DNA of 5,533 nt. It comes from Campylobacteraceae bacterium. GTDB lineage: Bacteria; Campylobacterota; Campylobacteria; Campylobacterales; Sulfurovaceae. The stretch spans positions 1 to 5,533 of the forward strand of contig JALSPE010000008.1 of the NCBI GenBank assembly GCA_026986085.1, written 5' to 3'. The number at the start of each line of letters is the position of its first letter. Position 1 is the first letter of the stretch. The notes under the pieces were generated by a model. The model saw only the letters and a list, made by a program, of their open reading frames with translations. It was not told where the DNA came from and made no database searches. Position numbers and translations under genes: made by a program. Below are positions 1-5,533 of this stretch, piece after piece.

Positions 1-562
1 TAGATATAGATAGCATATCTTTATCTCCACTACTATCACCATATCCATAGATGGTTTTAAACTCTTTAAGGTTATATTGCTCTTTTATTCTATTTACTTT
101 CTCAATGCCATAACAGTTTTTTGTTAGTAATCTTCCACTAAATTTTCCATTTATAAACTCTAATTTGGTAGAGATTAACTCTAAATTTTCTCTTTTACAC
201 CATGGTTTTAACCAACACTCTATAGATGCTGATACTATAACTACTTTAACTCCATTTTTTTTGTGTTGCTTTATCTCTTGTAGAGCTTTTTTCCTAACGA
301 TATTATCTATTTTATTTAAAGAGTAATTTGTAGCTAACTCTTTAAATTTGTCCTCTTCAATACCTTTAAAAAAGTATGATAGCATATACTCTTTTGCTTT
401 ATAGTTTGGTATAAGTTTTAATTTGAATGCAATTAGCATTGGAGATAGGTATAGCACTCCTAAAAAAAATTTAATATCTCCTACACTATATTTTGTAAAC
501 TCTATAAATGTATCTTTAGTAGTTATAGTTCCATCAAAATCAAATAGTGCAATTTCTCGCAT
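1..562 (-). CDS. HAD-IB family phosphatase, probable polyprenyl-phosphoryl-5-phosphoribose phosphatase (C-terminus cut by window edge)
   Basis: Reading from an ATG at 562 down to the window edge gives 187 uninterrupted residues with no stop, so the 3' end lies outside. All HAD motifs are visible: motif I DFDGT with Asp8 and Asp10 (nucleophile and acid/base), motif II Ser111 in IVSAS, motif III Lys155 in GIEKVNRI, and motif IV GYGDSSGDKDML with Asp176 and Asp180. The cap region has a hydrophobic stretch at about residues 32-51, as in the HAD-IB group that includes the phosphatidylglycerophosphatase PgpC, which suggests a membrane-lipid phosphate substrate. The start directly follows the TAG stop of the DprE2-like gene with no spacer, and only a weak GAG lies upstream, so translational coupling is likely. 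From context I infer it dephosphorylates polyprenylphosphoryl-5-phosphoribose before DprE1 acts. Alternatives are a PgpC-like or serine-phosphatase-like enzyme. The fold is certain; the substrate is inferred. Confidence 0.88.
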   Translation of the reverse strand, partial: MREIALFDFDGTITTKDTFIEFTKYSVGDIKFFLGVLYLSPMLIAFKLKLIPNYKAKEYMLSYFFKGIEEDKFKELATNYSLNKIDNIVRKKALQEIKQHKKNGVKVVIVSASIECWLKPWCKRENLELISTKLEFINGKFSGRLLTKNCYGIEKVNRIKEQYNLKEFKTIYGYGDSSGDKDMLSIS

Positions 563-1294
563 CTATATACTCATATTTTTAAATTTCCACTCTGGAATAG
601 TTTTTATAATAAGCATAATATATCTCCAAAACCATTTTGTATATAATATATCTTTACCTTTTTGTTGAGCATTGAATATATCTTTTGCAACCTCTTTAGG
701 TGTTGCAGTTAATTTTTTAGGTAAATCTAAATCTTTTGTCATCTGTGTATCTACAAAACCTGGTTTTACAGTTAAAACTTTAACATTTACACTACTTAAT
801 CTATTTCTTAGCCCTGAGAGATATGTAGTTAGAGCAGCTTTTGCTGAACCATATATATAGTTACTTTTTCTACCTCTATCACCTGCAACAGAGCTTATTC
901 CAACTATAAATCCCTCTTTTCTCTCTTCAAAATCATTAGCAACTATATTTAATAGACTTACCACTCCTGTATAGTTTGTATCAATTATTCTTTTAGCTTC
1001 ATTAAAATCTTTTTGAGCAAGCTCTTGATTTCCTAAATAACCAACAGCAGTAATTACTCCTACTGGTTTTTTATCGAGACTATTATATATCTCTTGGTGG
1101 CTTTTAAAATTTAAAATATCCAACTCTACTAATTTAGCTTCTATTTGGTATCTAATAGTTAAATCTTTAGCAAAAGCATCTAAAGTATCTATTTTTCTCC
1201 CTGCTAAATAGATATTATATCCACTATTTGCATACTCTCTTGCTACTGCTTTTGCAATATCACTTTTTGCTCCAACTATAAGTATATAACTCAT
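563..1294 (-). CDS. dprE2: DprE2-like short-chain dehydrogenase/reductase (polyprenylphosphoryl-2-keto-ribose reductase)
   Basis: This classical SDR has 243 residues, close to mycobacterial DprE2 (about 254). It has an N-terminal nucleotide-binding motif GAKSDIA (residues 8-14), Arg33 after the second strand, Asn107, catalytic Ser134-Ser135 in ISSVAGDRGR, the YGSAK active site (Tyr148, Lys152), and PGFVDTQM (178-185). The SSVAGDRGRKSNYIYGSAKA stretch and the C-terminal tail with an FWRYIM...IP element resemble DprE2 rather than generic SDRs. In the DPA pathway DprE2 uses NADH to reduce the 2-keto intermediate made by DprE1, giving the arabinofuranosyl lipid. Its ATG overlaps the DprE1-like stop as ATGA, the classic arrangement for co-translated partners. 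An AAGGG lies 7 bases upstream of the start. Family is secure; exact substrate is inferred from the DprE1 partner. Confidence 0.9.
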   Translation of the reverse strand: MSYILIVGAKSDIAKAVAREYANSGYNIYLAGRKIDTLDAFAKDLTIRYQIEAKLVELDILNFKSHQEIYNSLDKKPVGVITAVGYLGNQELAQKDFNEAKRIIDTNYTGVVSLLNIVANDFEERKEGFIVGISSVAGDRGRKSNYIYGSAKAALTTYLSGLRNRLSSVNVKVLTVKPGFVDTQMTKDLDLPKKLTATPKEVAKDIFNAQQKGKDILYTKWFWRYIMLIIKTIPEWKFKNMSI

Positions 1295-2586
1295 ATCTTT
1301 ACCCTTTTTGATTGTAGTGATTGAAATCTTTTATCAAAGCCCATCTCTTTGCGATATTCTCTAAATTTTTCTATATTAGGATAACCCTTCTCGAAATTCT
1401 CTTTACTTACTCTTACATCTTTTGTTAAATATATTCTACCACCATATTTTAAGACAATTTCATCCAATTTATCTAATAGCTCAAATAGTCCTGGTTCAAT
1501 TTTAAAATCTAATGCTAAACTATAACCTTCCATTGGAAAAGATAACCAGTTGTCATTTGCCTTTCCATATAACTTTAAAACTGCTAAAAACGAGCCTTTT
1601 CCAGAAGCTGATATTTCATATAGTATCTCTTCTAATCCCTTTAAACTCTGCTCTTTTGGTAAAATAAATTGATATTGGGTAAAACCATTTTTACCATATA
1701 TCCTATTCCAATGCCCTATTGCATCAAGAGGATAAAAAAATGTATCTATATCAACTTTTTGTTTACTTATTCTCTCTTTTACTTTTCCATAATATAGCCA
1801 GTTAAATGCCTTTACACTAAGATTATTTAAGGCAAAAGTTGGAAAATTAAATGGAATACTTTTTTGTTTTTTTAAATTATAACTTAAATCTCCATCTTCT
1901 AAAAAATCTCCAACCATCAGTAGGCATCTGCCAATACTATCACCTTTTGCTAAGCAATCAATCCAAGCTACAGAGTATGGCATATCTTTATACTCTTCAA
2001 AAGCTTCAAAAGTCTCTTTTAGGTTTGCAGTTTTTATGGTTGTTTGGTCGATATATTTTGATTTTATCTTTTTTAAGTATATTTTGGCATCTAATATAAC
2101 ACCTGTTAAGCCCATTCCTCCACAAGTTGCTCTCCAAAGATCTGGATTTGACTCTTTTGTGCATACCTCTATCTTACCACTATCTAAAAGAATAGTAAAC
2201 TCCTCTACACACTCTGAAAAACACCCTTCAATATGGTGATTTTTACCATGAATATCAGAAGCAATAGCACCACCAATTGTTATTAGTTTTGTTCCTGGAG
2301 TTACCTTTAAAAACCAGCCTCTTGGCACAAAATGTTCTAAAATTTCAGATAATAAAACACCAGCTTGAACATGTAGCAATCCACTTTTTTGATCAAAATC
2401 TAAAAATAGATCTTTTTCTCTAACTTTAACTATATTTTCTCCAAGGGCACTATCTCCATAACTTCTTCCATTACCATATGCAATATACTCTTTATTATCT
2501 TCAAAATTTAAACTATTACTATCCCAATATTTAATTAAATTTGCCTCAATTACTGGGTAGTTACCCCATGCACTTATTTTACTCAC
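1291..2586 (-). CDS. dprE1: DprE1-like FAD-dependent oxidoreductase (polyprenylphosphoryl-ribose 2'-oxidase)
   Basis: This 431-residue protein belongs to the vanillyl-alcohol-oxidase-type FAD family. The FAD domain carries GNGRSYGDSALG (residues 38-49), VTPGT (95-99) and GGAIASDIHGKNHH (105-118), which is nearly diagnostic of DprE1. His113 and Lys115 correspond to M. tuberculosis His132 and Lys134. The substrate domain has TQYQF (303-307) and YLTKDVR (386-392), where Lys389 matches the catalytic Lys418. DprE1 oxidises the 2-hydroxyl of polyprenylphosphoryl-ribose as the first half of epimerisation to arabinose. At the position of mycobacterial Cys387, the target of benzothiazinones, the residue is Ala358 in GYSLALDF; the 31-residue distance to the catalytic Lys is preserved. 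The start is GTG, one base after the GtrA stop, with AGAGGA 6 bases upstream; no ATG is better placed. The gene overlaps the DprE2-like ORF by 4 bases. The donor lipid is probably undecaprenyl- rather than decaprenyl-linked (inference). Confidence 0.93.
   Translation of the reverse strand: MSKISAWGNYPVIEANLIKYWDSNSLNFEDNKEYIAYGNGRSYGDSALGENIVKVREKDLFLDFDQKSGLLHVQAGVLLSEILEHFVPRGWFLKVTPGTKLITIGGAIASDIHGKNHHIEGCFSECVEEFTILLDSGKIEVCTKESNPDLWRATCGGMGLTGVILDAKIYLKKIKSKYIDQTTIKTANLKETFEAFEEYKDMPYSVAWIDCLAKGDSIGRCLLMVGDFLEDGDLSYNLKKQKSIPFNFPTFALNNLSVKAFNWLYYGKVKERISKQKVDIDTFFYPLDAIGHWNRIYGKNGFTQYQFILPKEQSLKGLEEILYEISASGKGSFLAVLKLYGKANDNWLSFPMEGYSLALDFKIEPGLFELLDKLDEIVLKYGGRIYLTKDVRVSKENFEKGYPNIEKFREYRKEMGFDKRFQSLQSKRVKI
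1302..1306 (-). promoter_or_regulatory. Ribosome binding site of the DprE2-like gene
   Basis: AAGGG on the minus strand, 7 bases before the ATG at 1294 and inside the last codons of the DprE1-like gene. It supports the ATGA-overlap start. Confidence 0.6.
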
Positions 2587-2587
2587 T

Positions 2588-3007
2588 TTAATTCCTCTCT
2601 TCTATAACTCTAAAACTAAGATATTTATGTCCAACAAAACTTGTAAATACTGGAAAAGCTACTCCTATAGCATGAGCTATGGCTTTAGGATAGAGTGTAA
2701 AATTTATTGTTGGAAAAAACCAATTTGCCAAACCTACACTAATAAGATATGTCTGAATTACAGCGACAATATTTACCAAGGTAAAGTAATAAAACTCTTT
2801 GAAAGTGGAGTGGGAACTTTTTTTAAATACAAAGAGTTTAGAGAGTGTAAAAGCAGTAATCATACCAGTTATATATGCAACAATTACAGCATTTCCAAAG
2901 CTCATATATTGGTTATAAAAAAAGCGACTTCCAAAATTTACTACAGCTGCAATACCTCCAGCAACCAAAAATGCCAAAAACTCTGTAGATTTAAAAATTT
3001 TAATCAT
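2588..3007 (-). CDS. GtrA-family membrane protein, probable polyprenyl-phosphate-pentose flippase or accessory (Rv3789-like)
   Basis: This is a 139-residue protein from the ATG at 3007, with four predicted membrane helices at about residues 9-27, 37-57, 72-93 and 106-127. The N-terminal FLAFLVAGGIAAVVNFGSR pattern, SKLFVFKK after helix 2 and GHKYLSFR after helix 4 match the GtrA family (about 120-150 residues). GtrA proteins are linked to movement of polyprenyl-phosphate sugars across the inner membrane. M. tuberculosis Rv3789, also directly upstream of dprE1, is a GtrA member implicated in DPA translocation or in anchoring arabinosyltransferase. An upstream ATG at 3037 would add 10 residues (MEEIWQKGLL), but it lies deep in the preceding gene with a poorer SD. 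The 3007 ATG has AAGGG 6 bases upstream, overlaps the previous stop by 8 bases, and gives the usual short GtrA N-terminus. Direct flippase activity is inferred. Confidence 0.88.
   Translation of the reverse strand: MIKIFKSTEFLAFLVAGGIAAVVNFGSRFFYNQYMSFGNAVIVAYITGMITAFTLSKLFVFKKSSHSTFKEFYYFTLVNIVAVIQTYLISVGLANWFFPTINFTLYPKAIAHAIGVAFPVFTSFVGHKYLSFRVIEERN
2593..2598 (-). promoter_or_regulatory. Ribosome binding site supporting the GTG start of the DprE1-like gene
   Basis: AGAGGA on the minus strand, 6 bases before the GTG at 2586. It lies in the last codons of the GtrA gene, whose TAA ends one base before the GTG, so the two are probably coupled. Confidence 0.65.
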
Positions 3008-4289
3008 TAATAGCCCTTTTTGCCATATCTCTTCCATATCCTATAGACTCTGATATTCCTCTATCTTCTGGATAGTAGTATGAGGTATCAGCAATCCAAA
3101 GACCTTTTATTGGTAATTTTGCATCTGGAAGAGAGTCTAGATAGTTTGGCTGACATATTGGCTGAGCATAGTGATATCTATGCACTTTTACATCTAAAAT
3201 ATTCTCTTCATCTATATTAGGATTAATTTTTTTAAAATATTTTTTTACTTTTGAGATATATACTTCATCATCATCCCTATATTTAGGATTGCTTTGAGGC
3301 ATATAGTATGGAACATAAACAATATGTCCAACTTTATCATTTAAATTGCTATACTCTATTATTCCTGGTATATCCATCTCATCATCATTTGTATTTAGCC
3401 AAAAATTTTGAGTTAGCGGTTTATCTAATTTTGCAATTACACATACACCTGCTATATTAATTTTGGATTTAAATTTATTTAATATATCTTCTGGAAGATT
3501 TGGGGCAATTTTTGGAATAATAGGTAGAGGAATGGTAGATATTACAGTATCGAACGAATAAAACTCTCCATTAGATACTACACCCTTAACTCTGCCATCT
3601 TCTATTTCTATTTTTTCTATTTCACTTGATAGTCTAATTTTGCCACCATTTTCTAAAATATAGTTGTTCATTGCTTCTAAAAGAGTTTTGGAGCCTCCGC
3701 TTAAATAGCCTAATTTCTCTTTCATTAAAGAGTATCTTGAGTTACCTATTCTTCTTATTCTACTCCAAATCCAAGGTGCAGATAGATTGGTTGAATATTC
3801 ATAGAATTTTTGGTAAAAGAGTTTATGCCAAAGTATATTATAAGCCTCTTGCCCAACCCATTTTTTTACCCAAGTTAGAGCATCATATTTTTCTAAAGGT
3901 TTCCAATTTTTAATCTTAGTAGAAACAAATGCATGAAGAGCATATCTAAACTTTGCACTAAGACTTAAGCCTTTAAATTTTAAAAGAGCAATAGGATTAC
4001 CCCAAGGCTGTAATCTATTTTGATACCAATAGCCCATTTTTGTAGCTCTCCAGTTAAGTTTGTCCTCTATGTTTAACTCTTTTAATATATTAAAAAAATC
4101 ATAATCAGATGTGCAGTGAAAATGGTAGTATCTCTCTATCTCAATACCACCAAAATCAAACATTGCAGCCATTCCACCTACTCTATCATCTGCTTCAAAT
4201 AGAGTGGGCTTAAAACCTTGCTTTACCAATTCGTAAGCAACTGCTAAGCCCATTGGACCTGCACCTATAACTGCTATCTCTTTATTCAC
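3000..4289 (-). CDS. FAD-dependent oxidoreductase, amine oxidase / protoporphyrinogen-oxidase-like
   Basis: This 429-residue protein has an N-terminal Rossmann FAD motif GAGPMG (residues 9-14), Glu32 at the end of the second strand for the FAD ribose, and RVGGM (36-40) of the amine-oxidase/NAD_binding_8 superfamily. A C-terminal FAD-closing segment, GLWIAD...DRGISESIGYG, lies at 396-419. It shows no clear membrane helix. Proteins of this type occur in polysaccharide and lipid-sugar clusters and are often named protoporphyrinogen-oxidase-like or loosely UDP-galactopyranose-mutase-like; their substrates are largely unknown. No step of the known DPA pathway needs it. It may oxidise or rearrange a sugar, or act on the polyprenyl chain; neither can be told from sequence. 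The start is GTG with AGGAG 7 bases upstream, 13 bases after the epimerase stop. The 3' end overlaps the GtrA gene by 8 bases. Family call is strong; function unknown. Confidence 0.85.
   Translation of the reverse strand: MNKEIAVIGAGPMGLAVAYELVKQGFKPTLFEADDRVGGMAAMFDFGGIEIERYYHFHCTSDYDFFNILKELNIEDKLNWRATKMGYWYQNRLQPWGNPIALLKFKGLSLSAKFRYALHAFVSTKIKNWKPLEKYDALTWVKKWVGQEAYNILWHKLFYQKFYEYSTNLSAPWIWSRIRRIGNSRYSLMKEKLGYLSGGSKTLLEAMNNYILENGGKIRLSSEIEKIEIEDGRVKGVVSNGEFYSFDTVISTIPLPIIPKIAPNLPEDILNKFKSKINIAGVCVIAKLDKPLTQNFWLNTNDDEMDIPGIIEYSNLNDKVGHIVYVPYYMPQSNPKYRDDDEVYISKVKKYFKKINPNIDEENILDVKVHRYHYAQPICQPNYLDSLPDAKLPIKGLWIADTSYYYPEDRGISESIGYGRDMAKRAIND
3014..3018 (-). promoter_or_regulatory. Ribosome binding site that decides the GtrA start
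   Basis: AAGGG on the minus strand, 6 bases before the ATG at 3007. It favours 3007 over the in-frame ATG at 3037, which lacks a comparable site. Confidence 0.6.
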
Positions 4290-4296
4290 TAAGCCA

Positions 4297-4301
4297 CTCC
4301 T
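4297..4301 (-). promoter_or_regulatory. Ribosome binding site supporting the GTG start of the FAD oxidoreductase
   Basis: AGGAG on the minus strand, 7 bases before the GTG at 4289 and just after the TAG stop of the epimerase-like gene. It is the strongest SD match in the window. Confidence 0.7.
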
Positions 4302-4302
4302 A

Positions 4303-5244
4303 CTAAAATTTTAATATTATTTTACTATATTTTGGGTCATTAAATGTTTCTCTCATTGCATCTTCAAATGGTGTTGGCTCAACTCCAAAAATATCCCACC
4401 ACTCTATTAACTCAAATTCATCATCTGCTACAAGTGCATCTAATTGCTGTGTTGTAAATGGTGGATTTTTACTAAATAGAGCATATGTTGCCATTAAGCC
4501 CTTAAAGAGTTTAAATGGTATCTTAACAATTGGTGTTTTTAAGCCTTTTACTCTTTTGATTGTTCGTATGATATCTATATAATCAATCTTCTCTTTGCCT
4601 GTGATATTGTATATTTTATTCTCAGGTTGCATCTGCATAGCACTAATAATAATACGACAAAAATCTCTCTCGTATAGTGGTTGCCTCATATATTTTCCAT
4701 CTCCAGGTATTGGAAAGAAGGGAACTTTTTCCATAAAACGGCTAAGCCAACCTAAATGTTTTCTATCAAACCAACCAAACATTAGAGTAGGTCTTAATAC
4801 ACAATATTTAACCCCAGACTCTACTACAAGTTTCTCTTGCTCTTTTTTTGTATTTGTATAAAAATCATTAGCAACTGAATTTACGACAGATGAACTTATA
4901 TGAACAAGATATGGAATATTATACTCTTTAATTACCTCTAAAATCAATTTTGTTGATTCTATATTATTTTTAATAAATGGCTCAATTGTTGGTGCTCCAA
5001 TTTGTGCTTGAAGCATTAACACAACTGAGGCATCTTTGAATGCATATTTCCAATCTCCATCTTCTGATAAATCAGCCTCAATAACTTCAATATCTGGATG
5101 TAACTCTTTTAAAATTTTAGTATTTTGAGGATGCTTATCTATTGCTACTAAATTATTGAAACCTTGCTCTTTTAACTCAACAATTAGATTTTGCCCCACC
5201 AATCCAGCAGCTCCTGGAATAACAATTTTTGCACTCTTATCCAC
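4303..5244 (-). CDS. NAD-dependent epimerase/dehydratase-family protein (extended SDR)
   Basis: This 313-residue protein has an N-terminal Rossmann fold with GAAGLVG (residues 11-17) and acidic Asp36 after the second strand, which favours NAD(H). ADLS follows at 58-61, SSS at 117-119, YTNTK (Tyr129, Lys133) as the YxxxK catalytic pair, and RPTLMFG at 151-157, typical of extended SDRs acting on sugar nucleotides. Only about 10 residues separate the Ser cluster from Tyr129, whereas GalE-type epimerases have about 25, so the active-site loop is shortened and the substrate may be unusual. It starts at GTG with AAGGA 6 bases upstream; the SD overlaps the UbiA stop codon. It lies between the UbiA-type gene and the FAD oxidoreductase. 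The standard DPA route has no step for it. It could supply a second sugar, modify the lipid-linked pentose, or act together with the FAD enzyme. Substrate unknown. Confidence 0.85.
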   Translation of the reverse strand: MDKSAKIVIPGAAGLVGQNLIVELKEQGFNNLVAIDKHPQNTKILKELHPDIEVIEADLSEDGDWKYAFKDASVVLMLQAQIGAPTIEPFIKNNIESTKLILEVIKEYNIPYLVHISSSVVNSVANDFYTNTKKEQEKLVVESGVKYCVLRPTLMFGWFDRKHLGWLSRFMEKVPFFPIPGDGKYMRQPLYERDFCRIIISAMQMQPENKIYNITGKEKIDYIDIIRTIKRVKGLKTPIVKIPFKLFKGLMATYALFSKNPPFTTQQLDALVADDEFELIEWWDIFGVEPTPFEDAMRETFNDPKYSKIILKF

Positions 5245-5250
5245 TCTTCT

Positions 5251-5255
5251 TCCTT
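5251..5255 (-). promoter_or_regulatory. Ribosome binding site supporting the GTG start of the epimerase-like gene
   Basis: AAGGA on the minus strand, 6 bases before the GTG at 5244. Its first base is the last base of the UbiA TAA stop, so termination and re-initiation are closely linked. Confidence 0.65.
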
Positions 5256-5533
5256 TAATATAAAATTATAGCAAAAGTTATAATCCAAAGCAGTATAGCC
5301 ACTTGAATTACTCTATCTTTTATTAAGATTTTTGTTGGGCTACCACTTGCCTCTTCTACAAAAGTTATTTGCATATATCGCATTATACCAATAATAACAA
5401 ATATTAAAGTGATATATAATTTATCACTTCCAACTCTGTGGATAACTTCTGGTGATACACAATACATTAAATATGCTACAATGGTAACTCCAGCCATTAA
5501 ACTCATACTCATATCTAAAAATTGCAGATTATA
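5255..5533 (-). CDS. UbiA-family polyprenyl-phosphate phosphoribosyltransferase (DPPR-synthase-like), C-terminal part only
   Basis: The visible 92 residues run open to the window edge at 5533 and stop at 5255. They contain three hydrophobic helices (about residues 10-27, 38-56 and 74-92 of the fragment) separated by a loop with the MRYMQ...SGSPTKILIKDRVIQ pattern. The RY followed by G-x-P and DR-(V/I)-Q matches the C-terminus of M. tuberculosis UbiA (Rv3806c), the decaprenyl-phosphate phosphoribosyltransferase, more than that of ubiquinone-type UbiA enzymes. Such enzymes place phosphoribose from PRPP on polyprenyl phosphate at the inner membrane, the committed step of DPA synthesis. The catalytic Asp-rich motifs are in the missing N-terminal part, so activity cannot be confirmed. 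An ATG at 5512 is in frame, but the frame stays open above it and a protein from there would be far too short. Some bacteria fuse UbiA to an HAD domain; whether one precedes this fragment cannot be seen. Confidence 0.82.
   Translation of the reverse strand, partial: YNLQFLDMSMSLMAGVTIVAYLMYCVSPEVIHRVGSDKLYITLIFVIIGIMRYMQITFVEEASGSPTKILIKDRVIQVAILLWIITFAIILY

Larger units (their letters stand above)
1..5533 (-). other. Single polycistronic unit for a lipid-linked D-arabinose-type donor
   Basis: Seven genes on the minus strand are separated by 10, 13, -8, 1, -4 and 0 bases in order from base 5533. No internal stretch is long enough for a promoter or hairpin terminator, so the promoter must lie beyond 5533 and the terminator beyond base 1. 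The products fit one pathway: phosphoribosyl transfer, dephosphorylation, C2 epimerisation and translocation, plus two unassigned oxidoreductase/epimerase genes. The operon status is inferred from spacing. Confidence 0.75.

Noticed and set aside
462..469. A8 run (T8 on the coding strand) in the HAD gene as a phase-variable tract
   Set aside because: It encodes Phe-Phe-Leu in a hydrophobic helix, is modest for such AT-rich DNA, and phase variation in related bacteria mainly uses longer G/C tracts. Similar short runs occur near 1735 and 3227-3246.
2627..3010. Plus-strand open frame of 127 codons opposite the GtrA gene
   Set aside because: Its Lys/Tyr/Ser/Cys-rich translation shows no family features and it lies wholly antisense to a clear membrane protein gene. 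Other plus-strand frames at 423-668, 672-860, 1851-2099, 2036-2239, 3671-3913 and 4595-4861 are rejected for the same reason.
3008..3037. Longer GtrA N-terminus from the ATG at 3037
   Set aside because: It adds a non-family decapeptide, increases overlap with the upstream gene to 38 bases, and lacks a good SD; the ATG at 3007 has AAGGG 6 bases upstream.
3000..4289. UDP-galactopyranose mutase (Glf) for the FAD protein
   Set aside because: It shares the general FAD fold, but the characteristic Glf sequence after the glycine-rich motif is not seen and the C-terminal segment is closer to amine-oxidase/protoporphyrinogen-oxidase-like proteins.
5255..5512. A stand-alone 85-residue membrane protein starting at the ATG at 5512
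   Set aside because: The frame stays open through 5533 and the residues match the C-terminal end of UbiA-type phosphoribosyltransferases, so this is a truncated view of a longer gene.

Overview
The window is AT-rich and every recognisable gene lies on the minus strand. The genes sit head to tail with gaps of 0 to 13 bases or short overlaps, so they read as part of one polycistronic operon transcribed from beyond base 5533 towards base 1. Both ends are cut: the first gene (UbiA-type prenyltransferase) lacks its N-terminal part and the last (HAD phosphatase) lacks a short C-terminal tail. Shine-Dalgarno sites (AGGAG, AAGGA, AAGGG) precede most starts. The AT-rich, Lys/Ile-rich coding style with good SD sites would fit a Campylobacterota-like Gram-negative (Sulfurimonas/Arcobacter-type). 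This taxonomic call rests on composition only and is tentative.

In transcription order the layout is: (1) C-terminal part of a UbiA-family prenyltransferase of the polyprenyl-phosphate phosphoribosyltransferase type (5255-5533); (2) extended-SDR NAD-dependent epimerase/dehydratase-like protein (4303-5244, GTG start); (3) FAD-dependent amine-oxidase/protoporphyrinogen-oxidase-like oxidoreductase (3000-4289, GTG start); (4) GtrA-family four-helix membrane protein (2588-3007); (5) DprE1-like FAD oxidoreductase (1291-2586, GTG start); (6) DprE2-like short-chain reductase (563-1294); (7) HAD-IB phosphatase (1-562). No non-coding stretch exceeds 13 bases, and I see no RNA gene, mobile element, CRISPR array, internal promoter or terminator.

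Together, genes 1, 4, 5, 6 and 7 form a nearly complete route to a lipid-linked D-arabinofuranose donor like mycobacterial decaprenylphosphoryl-arabinose (DPA). UbiA would join PRPP to a polyprenyl phosphate, the HAD enzyme would remove the 5-phosphate, DprE1 would oxidise the ribose at C2, DprE2 would reduce it to arabinose, and GtrA would help move the lipid-sugar across the inner membrane. The GtrA-DprE1-DprE2 order matches Rv3789-Rv3790-Rv3791 of Mycobacterium tuberculosis. The HAD enzyme stands where mycobacteria use a PAP2-type phosphatase (Rv3807c). The epimerase-like and amine-oxidase-like proteins have no place in the known DPA pathway; they are the part most likely to represent undescribed chemistry. 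No arabinosyltransferase or acceptor gene is visible, so the final glycoconjugate is unknown.
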